A DNA stretch of 64,000 nt from Mercenaria mercenaria (Eukaryota; Mollusca; Bivalvia; Venerida; Veneridae): contig NW_026461083.1 of NCBI RefSeq assembly GCF_021730395.1, forward strand, positions 1 through 64,000. The letters are read 5' to 3'. A program made the translations under genes and the position numbers. The notes beneath the pieces are model-generated. The model ran no database searches. It was not told the DNA's origin and saw only the letters and a program-made list of their open reading frames with translations. This document shows positions 1-12,429 of the stretch, in pieces. Position 1 is the stretch's first letter, and every line of letters starts with the position of its first letter.

Positions 1-1680
1 GATCAGCCGCATTATCTGGTAGTGACAAGATTTGCTTTAATGTCTTCTTTTGAAATAGTTTAAGTTTATCTACAAGCTTTTGAGATGGCATTAACAATTC
101 CATTCCATATAGCCAAACTGGTAAAACATATGTTCTATATAAATGAATTGTAGTTACTGGGTCAAGTCCGTTTTCACCGTGAAGACCTGCTCCAAACAAA
201 CTGTATAATGCTCTCCTTGCTTTAGCCAGATTACTGGTCACATTGACTTCAGCATTTTCTACCACAGACGGTGTTCTTGTGATTCCCAAATGTTGTGATG
301 AGTTCACGTTCCTTAACTGTTCACTACCCATATTGAAGTTTGAGCACCTACTACTAGGATTTTTTAGGTTTGTTAATTCAGTGGATACAGTTTTAGACGG
401 TTGTAAAAGATATCGTTGTTCATTTGCAAAGTTGCTGGCGATGTTTATCAGCAGTTGTGTTCATACTCTACGTTACTCATTAAACATATGTCATCAGCAC
501 ATGCACAATTGTTCAAAGTCATAGTACCGATTTCCCCTCCAATTTTCGTTAACTCTAACTGGTTCAGTAAAGGGTTTACATAAGTTTTATACAAGTCGTG
601 GAGAGGATTCCTCCTTGACGTACACCTTGGGAAATCTGGAAACATTCACTAGTGAGATGTTTTAACTTTACCACACTGGAGGTATTTTCATGTAGCGATT
701 TAACAAGTAGCCAGTGCCTATCGTCTACTCCGGCATGATAAAGCCTTCTCATTAAATGGATATGGCAGACGACATCAAACGCGGCTTTTGCATCTAACAG
801 AACAATGTGAGCGTCCAGTTTTAAATCAGCGTATTCTCTGTAAAACTCTTCCAGTATGTAAGCTGCATTTAAGGGAGATGACCCTTTCGTAAAACCACGT
901 TGGGTAACATTTTGATTTAACATAATTTTGTCTTGAATACGATTTCTAATGATAGTTTCAATGACTTTACAAACTGCTGGTAATACTGTTATACCTCGAT
1001 AATTTGCGGCGTCCGACGGATGTCCCTTATTTTTATAGACTGGGGAAACAATTCCAGTTTTCAAACATGTTGGAATTTCTGCGAGCTTAAAAATATCTTT
1101 AATAACATTCAACAGTTCATACTGCAAAAGTTCACCGCCAACTTGAAAGGATATGTTCAACGGTAACACCATATACGTCAGAAGATTTACCAGTGTGTAT
1201 AGATTTTAACGCTTTTATTAAATTCCTCGTGTGTAACCGGTTCTATCGATTTATTTTTCACGTTTTCAGCAATAACTTGAAATTCATTCCCTATCTGTTC
1301 TTGAAATGTCTTATCAAAAATATCGCTTTGAAGACTTTGCCAAACCTTCAAAATGTTTCCTGAACCCCTCAAGTACTGCGTCCTCACCCGAATAGCACTT
1401 TGGTATTACCAGTCCTTGCAGTCATTATCTCATTTCTTTCATTTGCAAGCTCGTCAGCCACAGCAATACGACACTGACGCCTAAATTCTTTCTTACAGTT
1501 TTTACGTTCAATAAACAAGGAATCATTCGGATTACAGTTTTTCCCAGCCCGTACCCAGGCTTTATGTGCTATGCGAGCTGCATTTAAGGTGTTGGATATA
1601 TTTTCATTCTAGACCGCTAATTTGGGTTTTGACTTTTTCCCGCTTTTCTTTCTACCAGAGGCATCTACACTTGCACTAGT
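1..1680 (-). pseudogene. LINE reverse transcriptase fragment
   Basis: The best frame (1172-576 on the minus strand) carries the conserved RT fingers/palm order: GIVSPVYKNKG, then YRGITVLPAVCKVIE, then GFTKGSSPLNAAYILEE, then a VLLDAKAAFDVV box that corresponds to the first catalytic Asp motif, and QGVRQGGILS. The next frame (645-448) has the ADD box. Bases 240 to 1 translate as a continuous C-terminal segment beginning NLAKARRALYSLFGAGLHG. Upstream (1387-1187) a THEEFNKS segment is typical of the region just before the RT. Frame changes near 1180, 600 and 440 show decay. Function in life would have been synthesis of element cDNA at the target site. Confidence 0.85.
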
Positions 1681-1682
1681 TA

Positions 1683-2204
1683 TAGAGAATAATAGGCTAG
1701 TGCCGTAGATGAGAAAGTTTATCTGGCGAGGTGAAGGAGGTTATCGGGTGAGCCGTTCGAAGGCGAACCTGATAACGTCCGGAGCTGAGCCAGATAAACT
1801 TTCTCCATCTTAGGCACTAACCTATTATTCTATTTATCTTGTCATTACTTCATTTTCCGGTACTTGGCATTTATTTTACAAAAATAAGTGTGCGACAACC
1901 GCTTTAATGACGTCATATTCGTAATGACGTCACTTATATAATGACGTGATTACCGGCAAAATCGCAATAACTTCTTCGTTTTTGAATAAAAACTCATTAT
2001 TTGACCACTCATTTTCTTAGCTCGGACATTTCCAACACAATGATGATGGTTTCGTTGCAAAATTTCTTATGACAACAATATCGATCATAAGGTCACATGA
2101 TCAACTGACCGTATATCACTGGTCACATGATCAACTGACGGTATATCAAGAAAGATATACGGCACCCTGATATCGGGTCGAAAATACTGCAAGTGACAGG
2201 ATAA
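1683..2204. mobile_element. Foldback (hairpin) element inserted in the LINE
   Basis: About 520 bp interrupting the LINE between endonuclease and RT. It starts with GAATAATAGG and a roughly 60-bp arm that is complementary to a second arm ending near 1832 in CCTATTATTC, so the first 150 bases can form a long hairpin with an inner stem (GTTATCGGGT against ACCTGATAAC). Downstream are two TGACGTCA sites (1908, 1925) plus a near match at 1942, and a 28-bp direct repeat (ACATGATCAACTGA type, near 2095 and 2125). It ends in GTGACAGGATAA. A second copy with the same ends lies at 48533-48998, which defines the element borders. No protein is encoded. No certain target duplication could be read. Confidence 0.75.
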
Positions 2205-2587
2205 ATGACTTTATTCAGTTGGTTTACAGTGTGTTCAATGCTATCACTCGGAGAAAAATTTTCCAACTTTGCATTCACCGAAGTCAAATACAGTTCTTTA
2301 TCAACCTTATCCCAATTTATTCTAGCAGTTAGTGATTTGCTTTTCCCAGTAGAGCTTGATTTATCTAGACTTTTCAACTGTACAGAAATATTCATAACTA
2401 TTGGCATATGGTCAGATACAATAGATGCAAGTTCGACAACTTCTTTATCACAGTTTGCAAAAAAAGTGTCACCACATATGAAGAAGCAATCTATTTCAGA
2501 TCTATCATGTCCATTGGGATGAATAAAAGTTGAAGATAAACAACTGAACTGTATTCTACAGTCTGTAATAAATTCATGTATGTAAAC

Positions 2588-3070
2588 TCATCTCCTATCA
2601 GAACCATTTCTATTAAGGTCTTCATTCAAGTCCGCACCAACTAGAATATTGTGAGTAGGTGAGTATTTAATAAAAATTTCAAAAAGCTCATCAACACATG
2701 CACAAATGTCATCATTACTGGTCGAATAACCTCTACAAGGAAAATATGCTGATACTAATAGAGTTTTACGAGAGTTATTGGATTTATTTCCAAGTTCAAT
2801 ACATTGAATGCGCTCTGAACCATCTGAAAGTACAGTAACAAATCTGCTATACCGATCCTTCCATAGCACGGCAACACCTCCATACCCGCGTGGCATCTGG
2901 ATTGGCGGCAACGGGTTTTTACAGTCTGCTCCCTTACCAGCAAAGTCAATGGAAGATTTTATTTCACCTAGCAAATTAATTTGAGCCTGAAATAACCAGT
3001 GTTCTTGTATGCATATAAAATCACATGTTTTAAACAGTTCAGGAGTAGTAGAAATGTCCTTATGTTCCAT
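2588..3070 (-). pseudogene. LINE endonuclease (EEP family) fragment
   Basis: A 160-residue reading frame with hallmarks of the apurinic-type endonuclease of non-LTR elements: FICIQEHWL near residue 20 (catalytic Glu in a QEHW box), a RGYGGVAVLWK segment near residue 63, and LVGADLNEDLNRNG at the end (the GDLN-like Asp/Asn box). The known role of the family is nicking target DNA to prime reverse transcription. The frame ends in DRR before the usual SDH box, so the domain is incomplete in this frame. The Met at the start follows an in-frame open stretch and looks like the natural start. It belongs to the LINE described for the whole interval. Confidence 0.82.
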
Positions 3071-3592
3071 GGTTATGTATTATTTAATAACTTATCAGAA
3101 GAAATTTTACCTTTCACAAGAGTTTCTTCACTGTCTTTTAATTTTTCATATTGTATGCTTCAGTAACTTTTTATGATCCCCACTAATTAGGGGACACCCT
3201 CGAAATTAAGTTAGGGTCTTGATTACCTAGGTGACCTATATATATAGATGTTTTATCCTGTCATTTGCATAATAGTTACGTAATAATTTCCGGTATATTA
3301 CTTAAAACAGCAACTTCAGTGACATGTAGCCGTGTCTCCTAAGTATGTAAATGTCATTCAAGTCGGAGAAAAATATAAACAACAACTATTTGGATTGAGG
3401 AAAAAATAGATAAAATGAAAGAAAATATGACATTTTGAAATATAAGGAACAAGTTTTATATTTGTATGATGTGTGGAAATTTTGGGGAGACTCGAAATGC
3501 TTGTTCTTTTCTGACGAAAATGAAAATAAAGAAGGCTTTTCAGGTAAGATATGATTAATAACATACACGTCTTTAATTAAAGCATATACTTA

Positions 3593-3960
3593 AGAAATAT
3601 TATATCTCATTTAGTGATTTGTCGCTGAATAAATCATTGTTTGGAGTTCAGATGCGAAGGAATTATATCACGAGGGCGCATAATACGCATCTGAACGACA
3701 GACAATGATTTTATTCAAGAGTAATCACTAAATGAGATATATTATTTCGATTCTAACACGTTACCAAGGACTTTAAAGTACATCATTGACGGCATTCATT
3801 AAATATTTGCCCGTTTTCAATTGGTTCTTTTCCAGCGCGCCGCTATATGCCGTTTGACGCTATGACGTAATAATTGTGACGTCAGAACAGTGAATTGTTG
3901 TATAATAATTCACTGTTTTCAGCCTTCTTTGTTTAATAGGAAAATGAATCGGATATTGTT
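3593..3960. mobile_element. Foldback element, TATCACGAGGGCG-loop family
   Basis: Arms of about 70 bases pair with each other: the left runs from about 3593 (GAAATATTATATCTCATTT) to GATGCG, the right from CGCATCTGAAC to GATATATTATTTCG at about 3750. The loop contains TATCACGAGGGCGCA. The sequence directly after the hairpin reads TTTCGATTCTAACACG. A tail to about 3960 has a TGACGTCA site at 3877 and a small second hairpin (ACAGTGAATT against AATTCACTGT). The loop and the post-hairpin motif recur at 48 kb and 52 kb although the stems differ. Non-coding. The outer border on the right is uncertain. Confidence 0.65.
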
Positions 3961-4439
3961 AAAATGTATAATAAATTACCTGACTGAAATTATCTTTCTA
4001 GTGGCAAAACGATTCGTAATATATTGATAATCTTATGTAGGCTTTCTTATCGTTGAGCGTTCTTTTGCCACACGTAAAGAGCACATGCATTTTTATCCGA
4101 TTGTCCGATACTTGTGAAGATTCTAGTAAAGGTGCCTCATGATATCAACCATCACAGTTTTTATCGAATTTTATTGGGGTTTTATTGACTAGAAATGGTA
4201 TGTATTTGCATCCCTTTTACTAAAACATTCGTAATTATATTTCAAACCCAAAACTTATAAATGTATAGCTTGAATTTTTCTCTTGGAAATAACATTAAAA
4301 TCCGTTCTACTTTGTTGGAACTATTTTAGTCGATTTAAGGACCTAGCAAGTGCATCCATACGCATTTTATCATTGTAAATGTCTCAATGTTACTAAAATT
4401 AGCAAGGTTTTTATTTAAAATAACAAATATCTTGACGAT
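3961..4439. other. Gene-free stretch
   Basis: AT-rich DNA without a convincing reading frame, RNA gene or repeat that I can define. It probably belongs to the intron upstream of copy A exon 2, because homologous intron sequence starts just to its right. Confidence 0.5.
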
Positions 4440-4891
4440 AAATGGATCCTGACGCAGATTTACATTAACAATTTAATGAAATGCAAGATATTGCTTGCAC
4501 AGGGTTATATTTTTGGAAAAGGGTCCTGTATTAAATGCTCATTTTTCCAGATTTTCTGTATATTTTGTAAAGGAACTATACAAATAGCCGAATAAAAATG
4601 CAAAAAAATCTTCTTATAAAGTGATCACTACCAAAATTCAGTGTAAGTCTATGCCGGTATAATTGACAAATATAAATTGTCATAATCTTTTTTCCCCGCC
4701 TCGTGCACTTTCTCAATAATATCGAGCTTCCTGTATAAAGAGCATTCTTTCGAAGCTGCGTGCTAGATAAAAATAGTGTCCTAAGAATTTTATTTCACGA
4801 AAAGAGAAATTGAAAGGAGCGAAAAAGAGTACATAATGAGGGTTGTCTTTAATGAAGTCTTATAAAAACGTTAACTCTCCTTAACCCTTTT
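4440..4891 (+). other. Intron block of copy A, paralogous to 29800-30330
   Basis: This stretch aligns by eye with 29800-30330 in the intron of copy D: shared landmarks are TGGATCCTGA, the CTTTCTCAATAA run, GCGTGCTAGATA, GAAATTGAAAGGAGC and a TTAACNNCCCTTTACCC-like end. It shows that copy A was duplicated together with intron sequence, so exon 2 at 6175 is a segmental duplicate and not a retrocopy. Confidence 0.7.
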
Positions 4892-5723
4892 AGCTCACCC
4901 GAGCAAGATCGCTCGATTCCTTCGTCCGTCGTTTGTCGTTTGTTCATACTTAGCATGTGTATGCAATAGAGGCTGAATTTTTTACTTTAGCTTCATGTAA
5001 TTTGATCAGAATGATTGCCTTGATAAATTCTAGGTCCAGTTTGAATATTGGTTATGTGGAGTATTATTACCTAATGAATTTGATCCAAATTTAATTTAGT
5101 TGTTCTATATCATCAACATCATCGTCATCATCATCATCATCATCATCATAAAAATGATGATGATAATAACTATAATAATAATAATCATCATCATCATCAC
5201 ATGACACAATATCCATAACTCTGGTGCAATTATTTCATGAATTAAGTTCCCTTTTTCATTAGAATTTCAGTTTAGCTTTTGGAAGCTGTTTTATAACATC
5301 TTTATTGTTACTAAATGGATCTGATACAAATTAAGATGGTTGTTTTACATCACCACCCATATATATGACACAAGGTTCATAACTCTTGCAGCAATATGTT
5401 ATGACTTATGCTCTCTCTTAACTTTTAAGGTTTGTGTTTTGATGCGCTTGTGCTGTATTTCAGTTATTTGATTCAGATTTAAAATAGTTGACCTACATTA
5501 TTAGCCACATGATATGGCACATAATACATTACTCCTGCAGAAAGTTTCCATGAATTATTGCCCTTTTATACTTAGTCAATGTTTCGATACATTTTACCTC
5601 TATCTCTGTAATTACTAAATAGATTTTCACCCACATTGCGGTCATTAAACACCGCAGTGGTAGCTTCAGCTTCCTCAGATATGCAAAATTTCACTATCCA
5701 GCATCAAAATAGTCGGGTGAGCT
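4892..5723 (+). repeat. Microsatellite-led tandem-repeat element in intron of A
   Basis: Starts TTAGCTCACCCGA and ends TCGGGTGAGCT, so its two ends are an 11-base perfect inverted repeat. Inside are a GTCCGTC-rich start, a CAT/AAT microsatellite (about 5106-5200) and degenerate units of roughly 170-180 bases with the recurring phrases CATAACTCTGG, TTTCATGAATTA and GTTACTAAATGGATTTGAT. A paralogous array lies at 34161-35470 (copy D intron) and a shorter one at 13985-14330 (copy B intron). The layout resembles the bivalve tandem-repeat elements described as pearl (non-autonomous, Helitron-like); that assignment is inference. No coding capacity. Confidence 0.65.
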
Positions 5724-6174
5724 GTCTACTTTGACAGCTTTTGAATTGTACCCTACAAACTCATTAGAGGTGCCCTAGACGCAAATTGTAGCATTTATTT
5801 TGTAATTTGGGTTTCTTTTACGGGAACTATTTTGAACATAGATTGAGAAAGTTAGCCTAAATCTGGCTCTAGGAGTATTGCAGAAACTAAATATTGGTGG
5901 CAAATGAATGTTGTTATTACAGAAGTGCATAATTTATGATTTTTCTCCGAGTTTCACTTGCTGTACCTTGAACATCTACCTTTAAAGAATATTGTATATA
6001 ATTCTTTTTTAATATTTCTAATATTTCTGCGTTCGTTGATGTTCTTCGATTTATATGTATTACTCGCGAATTCACTATGTGTATCTCTTGTAGAAATGTC
6101 TCCAAGCATAATATTCCAGATAAATATCACATATTTTGTTATATTTATTAATAAGCATATTTGCAATATTTCAG

Positions 6175-7507
6175 GAGTTGCACAGATGTACAGCTGATAC
6201 CCGATATTATCAACACTGTTTTCAAAAAGGAAGACGCAGATGCAATAACACTAAAGCTACAGGATAAGATAAAGCAGTTAGAGAAAATTATAAGCACGCG
6301 TTTGTCACTTCTTAAAGAATTGAAGAATTCAAAGACAGAAGCAATAACTGCGATTGCAAACTTTATAAGGGAAATGGAACTTATACTTCAAAATCTTAAA
6401 AAGGAGTCTATAAATGAAGTTGAAGAAGAATATCACAAAAAGGAGTGTATGCTAGAGGAAGAAAAGAAGAAAGCTGAAACTGAAATGGAAAACATGAAGC
6501 AAGCTGATAATGATATTCGGCAACTAGAAGCAAACAGAGCTGAAACATTTGTCAATATGAAAATCGCTCAAGCGAAAACTACCGATGCAGATGACGTCAT
6601 TAATTCCTTGAATACATCTTCTAACACAAAAATAAACTTTCAAGCGGACACAGATATTCGAGATACTTTGCATCGATTCAAGTCATTAGGACAACTCAAC
6701 ATTTCTTCTTCCGCAGCCTTGAAACCTATGACAAGCGTCTATTCAATTACAGGCACCAGTGATATGAATATCAAATTACCAGATGACACAAGAACATGTC
6801 ATATCTTTGGATCATGCTTAACAGAAACAGGAATGCTGCTGTTGACTGATTTTAACAATAAAAAGCTGAAACGTACATACGTTACCAATTTGTCTGCGAT
6901 AGATCATTGCGAGTTTCTTAATACTCCTTCCTTTGTTTGCGCTACAAATGAACGGGAAGCAGCAGTAACCCTTTCAAACAACACTATTCAATTTATCTCT
7001 CTTGGAAACCAAATGACACGAACACGCCATCTAACCATGGGTCATTATTGTTACGGTATTGCTAACAGGGAAGACAAATTGTACACAACTGATAGCACTT
7101 CTTCCCTTTACGTACATGATATGGCAGGTAACCTGCTGCAGACAGTACCAAAAGACAGTGCCGGGAATCGTCTTTTCAAAAATAGCAGAGATATTGCCTT
7201 CAGTGACAACAGAGACAAAATGTTCGTCGTCGATTTCACTAATAGGATGAGAACTCTTGATACTCACGGAAAACATACTGATACATATACCGATTCAGAT
7301 TTAGTTCATGCTTCAGGAGTTGCTTCTGATAGAAGAGGTAACTTATTTGTATGTGGATACGGATCAAACAACATTGTACAGATAGGACAAGATGGAAAGA
7401 AGAAAGGAGTGATCGCAGCAGCATCGGATGGACTTGTCAATCCATTATCCGTCTGTTTTGATCCAAATCAGAGTGTGTTGTTTGTCACACAAAAAAGCAA
7501 TGATTAA
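6175..7507 (+). CDS. TRIM-like copy A, exon 2 (coiled coil + propeller), exon 1 not in window
   Basis: Exon 2 of a RING-less TRIM-like gene. The splice acceptor is the CAG at 6172-6174; the exon opens in phase 2 as (R)SCTDVQLIPDI, matching copies B and D. Next come a charged helical coiled coil (KLQDKIKQLEKII through about EEKKKAETEMENMKQ) and a C-terminal region of beta-propeller-like repeats with ETGMLLLTD, DKLYTTD, DKMFVVD and GNLFVCGYGSNNIVQIG. The family role is not settled; TRIM proteins with NHL-like repeats act as scaffolds or ubiquitin-pathway and immune regulators, but this one lacks a RING in its visible relatives. It ends at a TAA where the paralogues have AAA, eight codons before the family's TGA (7529-7531), losing the last short strand. 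The window contains no B-box exon upstream, so it is either continued to the left or an orphan exon. Confidence 0.8.
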
Positions 7508-7531
7508 ATGAAAGTTTTTAATTTGTTATGA

Positions 7532-8840
7532 AAATGATAACACTAAACCAATTCTGACAAAATCACATTTTTGTTTCATTAAAGCTTGTTTTGTATGAGT
7601 GCAAAATCACTGAAATAAGACTAAAATACTATATATTCATTAAACGGCTTGCTGGCCAATACTCAGAACTATTTTCCGGAGGTCCAAATTGGAAATCAGG
7701 GCAAACTCCAATACTTCGGAAGCATTTCCGGATGAACACCTTGAAAAAATAAGGTGTTAGTATTTAGATGTAATAAACTTATAAACTGCGCATGGTTGTA
7801 TAAAGTTGTATGCGCATTGTAAATACACGTTTACTATTTTATGGAATAAAGAATATCTTGTTTCTTAGTGTATCTCCACTACAGTCTCCAACGATGACCG
7901 AGGCGGACAACATCATGGCTAGAGTTCATCGTTCTGGTGTAGAATACAGAAATAACTGAATACCGCAGTAACTGAGTACCAAAATATGTACAATTTTCGT
8001 AAAGATCCCCTTTGGACGTATCACGCTGACAAAATAAAAATCCGACGGCAACGTGGGGCTGTGCTAATATACTGGAGATTAATACCAGCCATATTTTGAG
8101 GTGATTTAATGCATCCTCAAGCCTGCCTGTACATTGTTAATTACAACAGTAACAGAGACTTGGTCCATTTTTCGACACATGAAAATTAACTAAAATTACA
8201 AATTGAAATAGATTTGATAGTTTTTCGACAACGCATGAACCAATGATTGCTATAACCGATTTCGTAGTGTATTTTGGACAATTCCCGACTGTGACCTAAG
8301 TAGACCAAGTCTTGATTCGAGGCCGCCGTGTCGGTGCTGATTACAGCAGTAATTGAACACCAGAACATGTTCTTTTTGGATATTTTGATCTTCTCTGGAC
8401 AGATGTCGTCGGCATATCTAAAATCCGTCGGCAATTCTATATGCACTCTTTCAACTATAACAGGCACACAAATTAAATACTCACATAGTCTATGTATCCT
8501 CAAGCCCTCCTGAACATTGTAAATTATAGAAGAAACAAAAAGTAGTGACACTGTCATTAGTGTTGTTGGTCTTTATCACACTAATAGCAGTAATACTGTC
8601 GTTACTGCTGTTGGTAGTTAAGGTAGTTATAGCAGTTACTCTGTTGCCTCTCTAACTGTAACTTCCAACAGTCATAGCAGTAATTCTAAGACTTTTACTA
8701 CTGTTATAACTTCCAGCTGTAACAGCAGTACTATCTAAGTTTACTAAAACTTGTTTCATGACCAACGTTTCGGTGCTGATTATAGCAGTAACTGAAAACC
8801 AAAACATGTCCAGATTTCATAATTTGATATTCTTTGTACG
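7532..8840 (+). repeat. 3' flank of copy A, paralogous to flanks of C and D
   Basis: Homologous by eye to 20460-20830 and 40900-41930. Landmarks: TTCGGAAGCA with GAACACCTTG, TTTTATGGAATAAAGAATATC (a possible poly(A) signal, AATAAA at about 7844), and the GATGACC..GGACAACATCATGG phrase. It is shorter than the D flank, which means a segment corresponding to about 37.7-39.2 kb is absent here. From about 8560 the sequence is rich in AGCAGTAAT-type words and their complements. Confidence 0.6.
8560..8790. repeat. AGCAGTAAT-word low-complexity tract
   Basis: The words AGCAGTAA, TACTGCT and their variants recur every 10-25 bases in both orientations. The same tract occurs at 41700-42260 in the copy D flank. 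It is non-coding and can form many small stems. Confidence 0.6.
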
Positions 8841-8849
8841 TATGCCATA

Positions 8850-9222
8850 ACTTTTTCTCTTAAACTATCAAAGCTATTGCTTTGAAACTTGCAACGCTTT
8901 TTCATCATCATAAGCTGACCCTGTACATCAAGAAACATAACTCCATCCTGCTTTTTGAAGAATTATTGCCCCTTTTGGACTTAGAAAATCAGTTTTCTTG
9001 GTTGAGTATTATGTTTAAGTCAGCTTTTCTCCTAAACTTTCAAAGCTATTGCTTTAAAACTTGCAACAGTTTTTCACCATCATAAGCTGACCCTGTACAG
9101 CAAGAAACTTAACTCCATCCTGCTTTTTGCAAGAATGATGGCCCTTTTTAGACTTAGAAAATCATAGGTATTCAAAAAATCAGATTAGCGTCAGCACCCA
9201 CAAGGCGGTGCTCTTGTTTTTA
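8850..9222 (+). repeat. Tandem-repeat element, two 172-bp units
   Basis: Two units of about 172 bases begin near 8861 and 9033 (shared phrases CAAAGCTATTGCTTT, CATCATAAGCTGACCCTGTA, AACTCCATCCTGCTTTTTG). The right end holds a small hairpin AGCACC..GGTGCT at about 9196-9215 followed by CTTGTTTT. It resembles the other tandem-repeat elements of this window and is non-coding. Confidence 0.6.
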
Positions 9223-9344
9223 GTTTGGCTATTTGAAGGATAAAAAGGACTGTGATATTTGCACTTGGATCAGTGCCATCGTTACTTACAGGTTGAAGTT
9301 TTATGTCAAGCTTCTTGGTGTCTCTTCGTTTTCTTAATTACTTT

Positions 9345-9690
9345 ACCTATTATATATTATATATTATATTTATTATATATTATACCAGATTTATATAGCG
9401 CCCTTTTCATGATCAATTTCACGTTCAAAGGCGCTTTACATAGTTCAAATGCAGCCACATAGGGCGCAAAATTCATCCTCTACTAGTACAGACACAGAGC
9501 GATCTGACCAGAGGGACAGAGTGAGACAAAGCCCCCACGACAGAGAGATCAGAAATCAGATACAGGCTTGTCCGGCTAACTTAGCCTAGCTCGTTGCGAA
9601 TAGACAGCCTGGTTCTTTAACGTGCCCAGTGTATAGCACTGATACACGCAAGGATTGCCTGGGTTCCTGACCAGTACACCTTTAGTTATC
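9345..9690 (-). mobile_element. SINE-like element with GCGCTATATAAATCTGG tail
   Basis: On the minus strand the element runs from AGGTGTACTGGTCAGG through GGGCACGTTAAAGAACC to a tail GGGCGCTATATAAATCTGG followed by a TAA-type simple repeat. A nearly identical copy lies at 63395-63733, in the same orientation and with the same simple-repeat junction. The CACGTTAAAGAAC word also occurs in the tRNA-headed SINE at 28438. No tRNA-like head with clear A and B boxes was found, so SINE status is inferred from size, copy structure and tail. Confidence 0.65.
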
Positions 9691-9825
9691 ATCAAATTTC
9701 GTGCAAGAGTTGGTTTTGGTAAGGGGCAGACAACTGATAGTTTAGGGTCAGGTATCCCGAAGGTCATGGTCACTGGGGTCAAAAAGTGTAATGTTGCTGG
9801 TTAAAGTTTTATAGCAAGCACACAT

Positions 9826-10700
9826 ACCTCCACCCTCTATATTTACCTCCACCCTCTATATTTAGCTCCACCCTCTATATTTAGCTCACCTGAGGACAAA
9901 ATTCTCCCGTGAGCTATTGTGATCTTTCACCATCTGTCGCTCCGCACTCCTTAAAATGACATCTCATCTGAAACCATGAGATGGAAGTTGATGAAACTTA
10001 ATTAGCCTTCATGTTCTTTGGGTGGTCTTGTTCCCAGTTGTTGAAGCTGTTTTGCTTAATTGCACATAAGGGCCTCCAGAGTTAAAAATACAAAAATCTT
10101 CAAAAGACATCTTCTAATCTTAAACCGCTAGTCCAATTTTGAATTAATTAATTTCACAAGTGGTCCATATAATGTAACCCTCTACCAGGATTTTCAAATT
10201 AATATTATGATTCATCACAAAATGTCTGCCAAGAGATGTGTTCACTTTCCCTAAATGTATTAAGTGGAAACTTTTTAAAATCGTGTCAAACATCTGGTCT
10301 GATTTTAAAACAATTTCACATAAATGATCATTTTGTAACCCTCTATCAAGAGTGTTAAAATTCTTACAATTTTTGAAAAAAAATGTGGTTGCCAGAGGGT
10401 TTGGTCAAGTTTCCCTATATGTATATAGTAGAAACTTTACAAATCTTGTGTAAAACTAATGCCCTGAATTTAAAATAACACCAAGTAAATTGTCATTGTG
10501 TGACCCACTACCACAAAAGTTAAAATTATTTTGATTTGTCAAAAACATGGCCACCAGGGGGAAATGTCACTTTTTCTAACTTTAAAAAAGCTAGGTTCTT
10601 ATCAAAACAGCATACATAATTTTAAAATAATTTTACACATATGTTCCATAGGTGACTTTTATGAAGATTGTTCATTCTGATTTTTGTCTGATATTGTCTC
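9826..10700 (+). repeat. 20-bp triplication followed by a degenerate tandem array
   Basis: 9826-9885 has three copies of a 20-base unit (CTCCACCCTCTATATTTA). From TTAGCTCACCTGAG (about 9876) a degenerate array begins with units of roughly 190 bases; recurring phrases are TGTAACCCTCTA, CACTTTCCCTA, AGTAGAAACTTT and CATGGCCACCAG. It is of the same architectural class as the arrays at 4.9 and 34 kb. Non-coding. Confidence 0.6.
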
Positions 10701-12425
10701 TAAGTATCTTATGTCATCATTTCCCCAACCTCTTACCCCTACCCATCCCCCAAACATATTAATTTAGTAGAATATTTTACAATATTGCAGTCAGATAATA
10801 CAGGCACTATTTCAAAAAAAAATATTAAAGACATTTTCCTGTATAACCATTTATAAAAACTGTTCAAGCAAGTAGCGAAACTCAGGCAAGCGGTCTAGGG
10901 CTAATTTGGCCCTCTTATTAATTTCTCACATGTTTCACACTCACACTTATATCTCAGCTTGTTTCACCCCTCCCCCACCCCTCTCCACCATGCTCGTATT
11001 ATTTCATACAACTGAAATTCTTAGTCACCACAGGTATGACCAGCCTTGCTGTTTTATTACAAATAAAACATGGTTTTGTCGTATAAGAATGTTATAAATA
11101 CAAAATGTAGTACTATATACAAGGTTCTTGTTTTTGCAATACAGTATATATGGAGTGTCAAGATAAGATACAGAACAGAACTGAACAGAACATCAACTTT
11201 ATTGATTCTTGTTAAACAGTTTACAGAACAACAAATAATATCAATAATTTCATGGCAATAACAATACTGACAGTAACTGCATACACATGGTAAAATGAAA
11301 AAGTACATTACGAAAAAATACAAAAAAAACCCAAAACAAACAAAGAAGGAGTACAATGTACTACAACAGAAAAATACTAATTTAAAAATGGAATCTTCGA
11401 GGATACGCTGCTATGAAAGTATAATTCTCTTGCATCATAAACCAGAAGACTTAGTGAGATTTTCACAACATTTAATCGCATGTGAAACAGCGGGATGTTG
11501 TAAAAAATGTTTTTTTACCAAAGCTTATATAAGTGATGAAAACTAACATTAAATATAACAAAAAGTCTCTAAATAAAATACTATTTCATCTCCAAATGGA
11601 AAGTTATATATCATTTAGCCCATTTATTAAGTGGACGATCATGTTTTTGTGGCATAGTTTATTGAGATCAGATGAAAATTTCGAGTGAAAATTGGAGCAG
11701 CATGAAAGAACAGAAGTAATAAAAAATTGATGAGAATGAAAACAGCAGGGAAAACTTCCCATTCAGGAAATTAATTTATGTTTTTTTCTCGAATGGAAAC
11801 TTGTTACTGAATGTAGTAACTTGTTTCCTGTTCGAGAAGCAAAGTCATCATTTTCTGACTTATTTCCATAAAAAGACCATGTGCATATAAGAGCATACAA
11901 GGCATCATTAAATTTTCAACCATTCAGATTTTTTTTTGTTAATGCCTGAACAAAATTTGTATTCTTTTACATTTCTGAATTTTAAAGCTTCCTGAACAGG
12001 AAACCTAACTTCCCAGTCGCGAAACAAAGATATGTATACCGTACTTACATTTAATTGCATTCAGTAAATATTACGACCCCTATTTCATTCTTTTTATGTT
12101 TTCAGTTTTTTTTGTTAAGGTCCGTATTTTATGAAAGCATTTAATGATTCTTACTATTGTATAAAATCATTTTGGGCTAGTATAAGTTTAAGCCATGTAA
12201 CATTTAAAACAAGAACTGCATGCATACGAATATAAACTGTGTGGTTGTCAGAAATAAGTGTTGTTCAAGCATCTAAAAATATTATTTTTTAGCAATCATC
12301 AAGCAGGACAATGGTAAAAAGTGTTCTATTTGTATGCTTTGTGTAACTTATTTAAGAACTCTATGAAAGACAAGCAATTCAATATAAATCTTTATAATAA
12401 TAAGCTTCAAGATTCTCGCCTTGTC
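10701..12425. other. Gene-free stretch
   Basis: AT-rich DNA. The short open frames here have biased composition (for example a Phe/Tyr/Cys-rich run near 11.1-11.3 kb on the minus strand) and no recognisable domain. I see no RNA gene. The last part may hold regulatory DNA of copy B, but nothing specific supports that. Confidence 0.5.
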
Positions 12426-12429
12426 GCGT

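Larger units (their letters stand above)
1..3070 (-). mobile_element. Non-LTR retrotransposon (LINE), degraded, 3' end beyond window
   Basis: Read on the minus strand, this is one LINE body in order: an endonuclease/exonuclease-type endonuclease (3070 to about 2588), a linker (about 2575 to 2205), then a reverse transcriptase (about 1680 down to base 1). A foldback element at about 1683-2204 splits the linker from the RT. The RT shows a YRGITVLPAVCKVIE block, a QGVRQGG block, an ADD catalytic box (written CADDICLMS) and a C-terminal stretch with LYRTYVLPVWLYG that runs into the left window edge. The frames change several times, so the copy cannot be active. The overall order and motifs fit a non-LTR element; the clade (CR1/L2/I-like or other) cannot be fixed by eye. 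The 3' end lies outside the window. Confidence 0.88.
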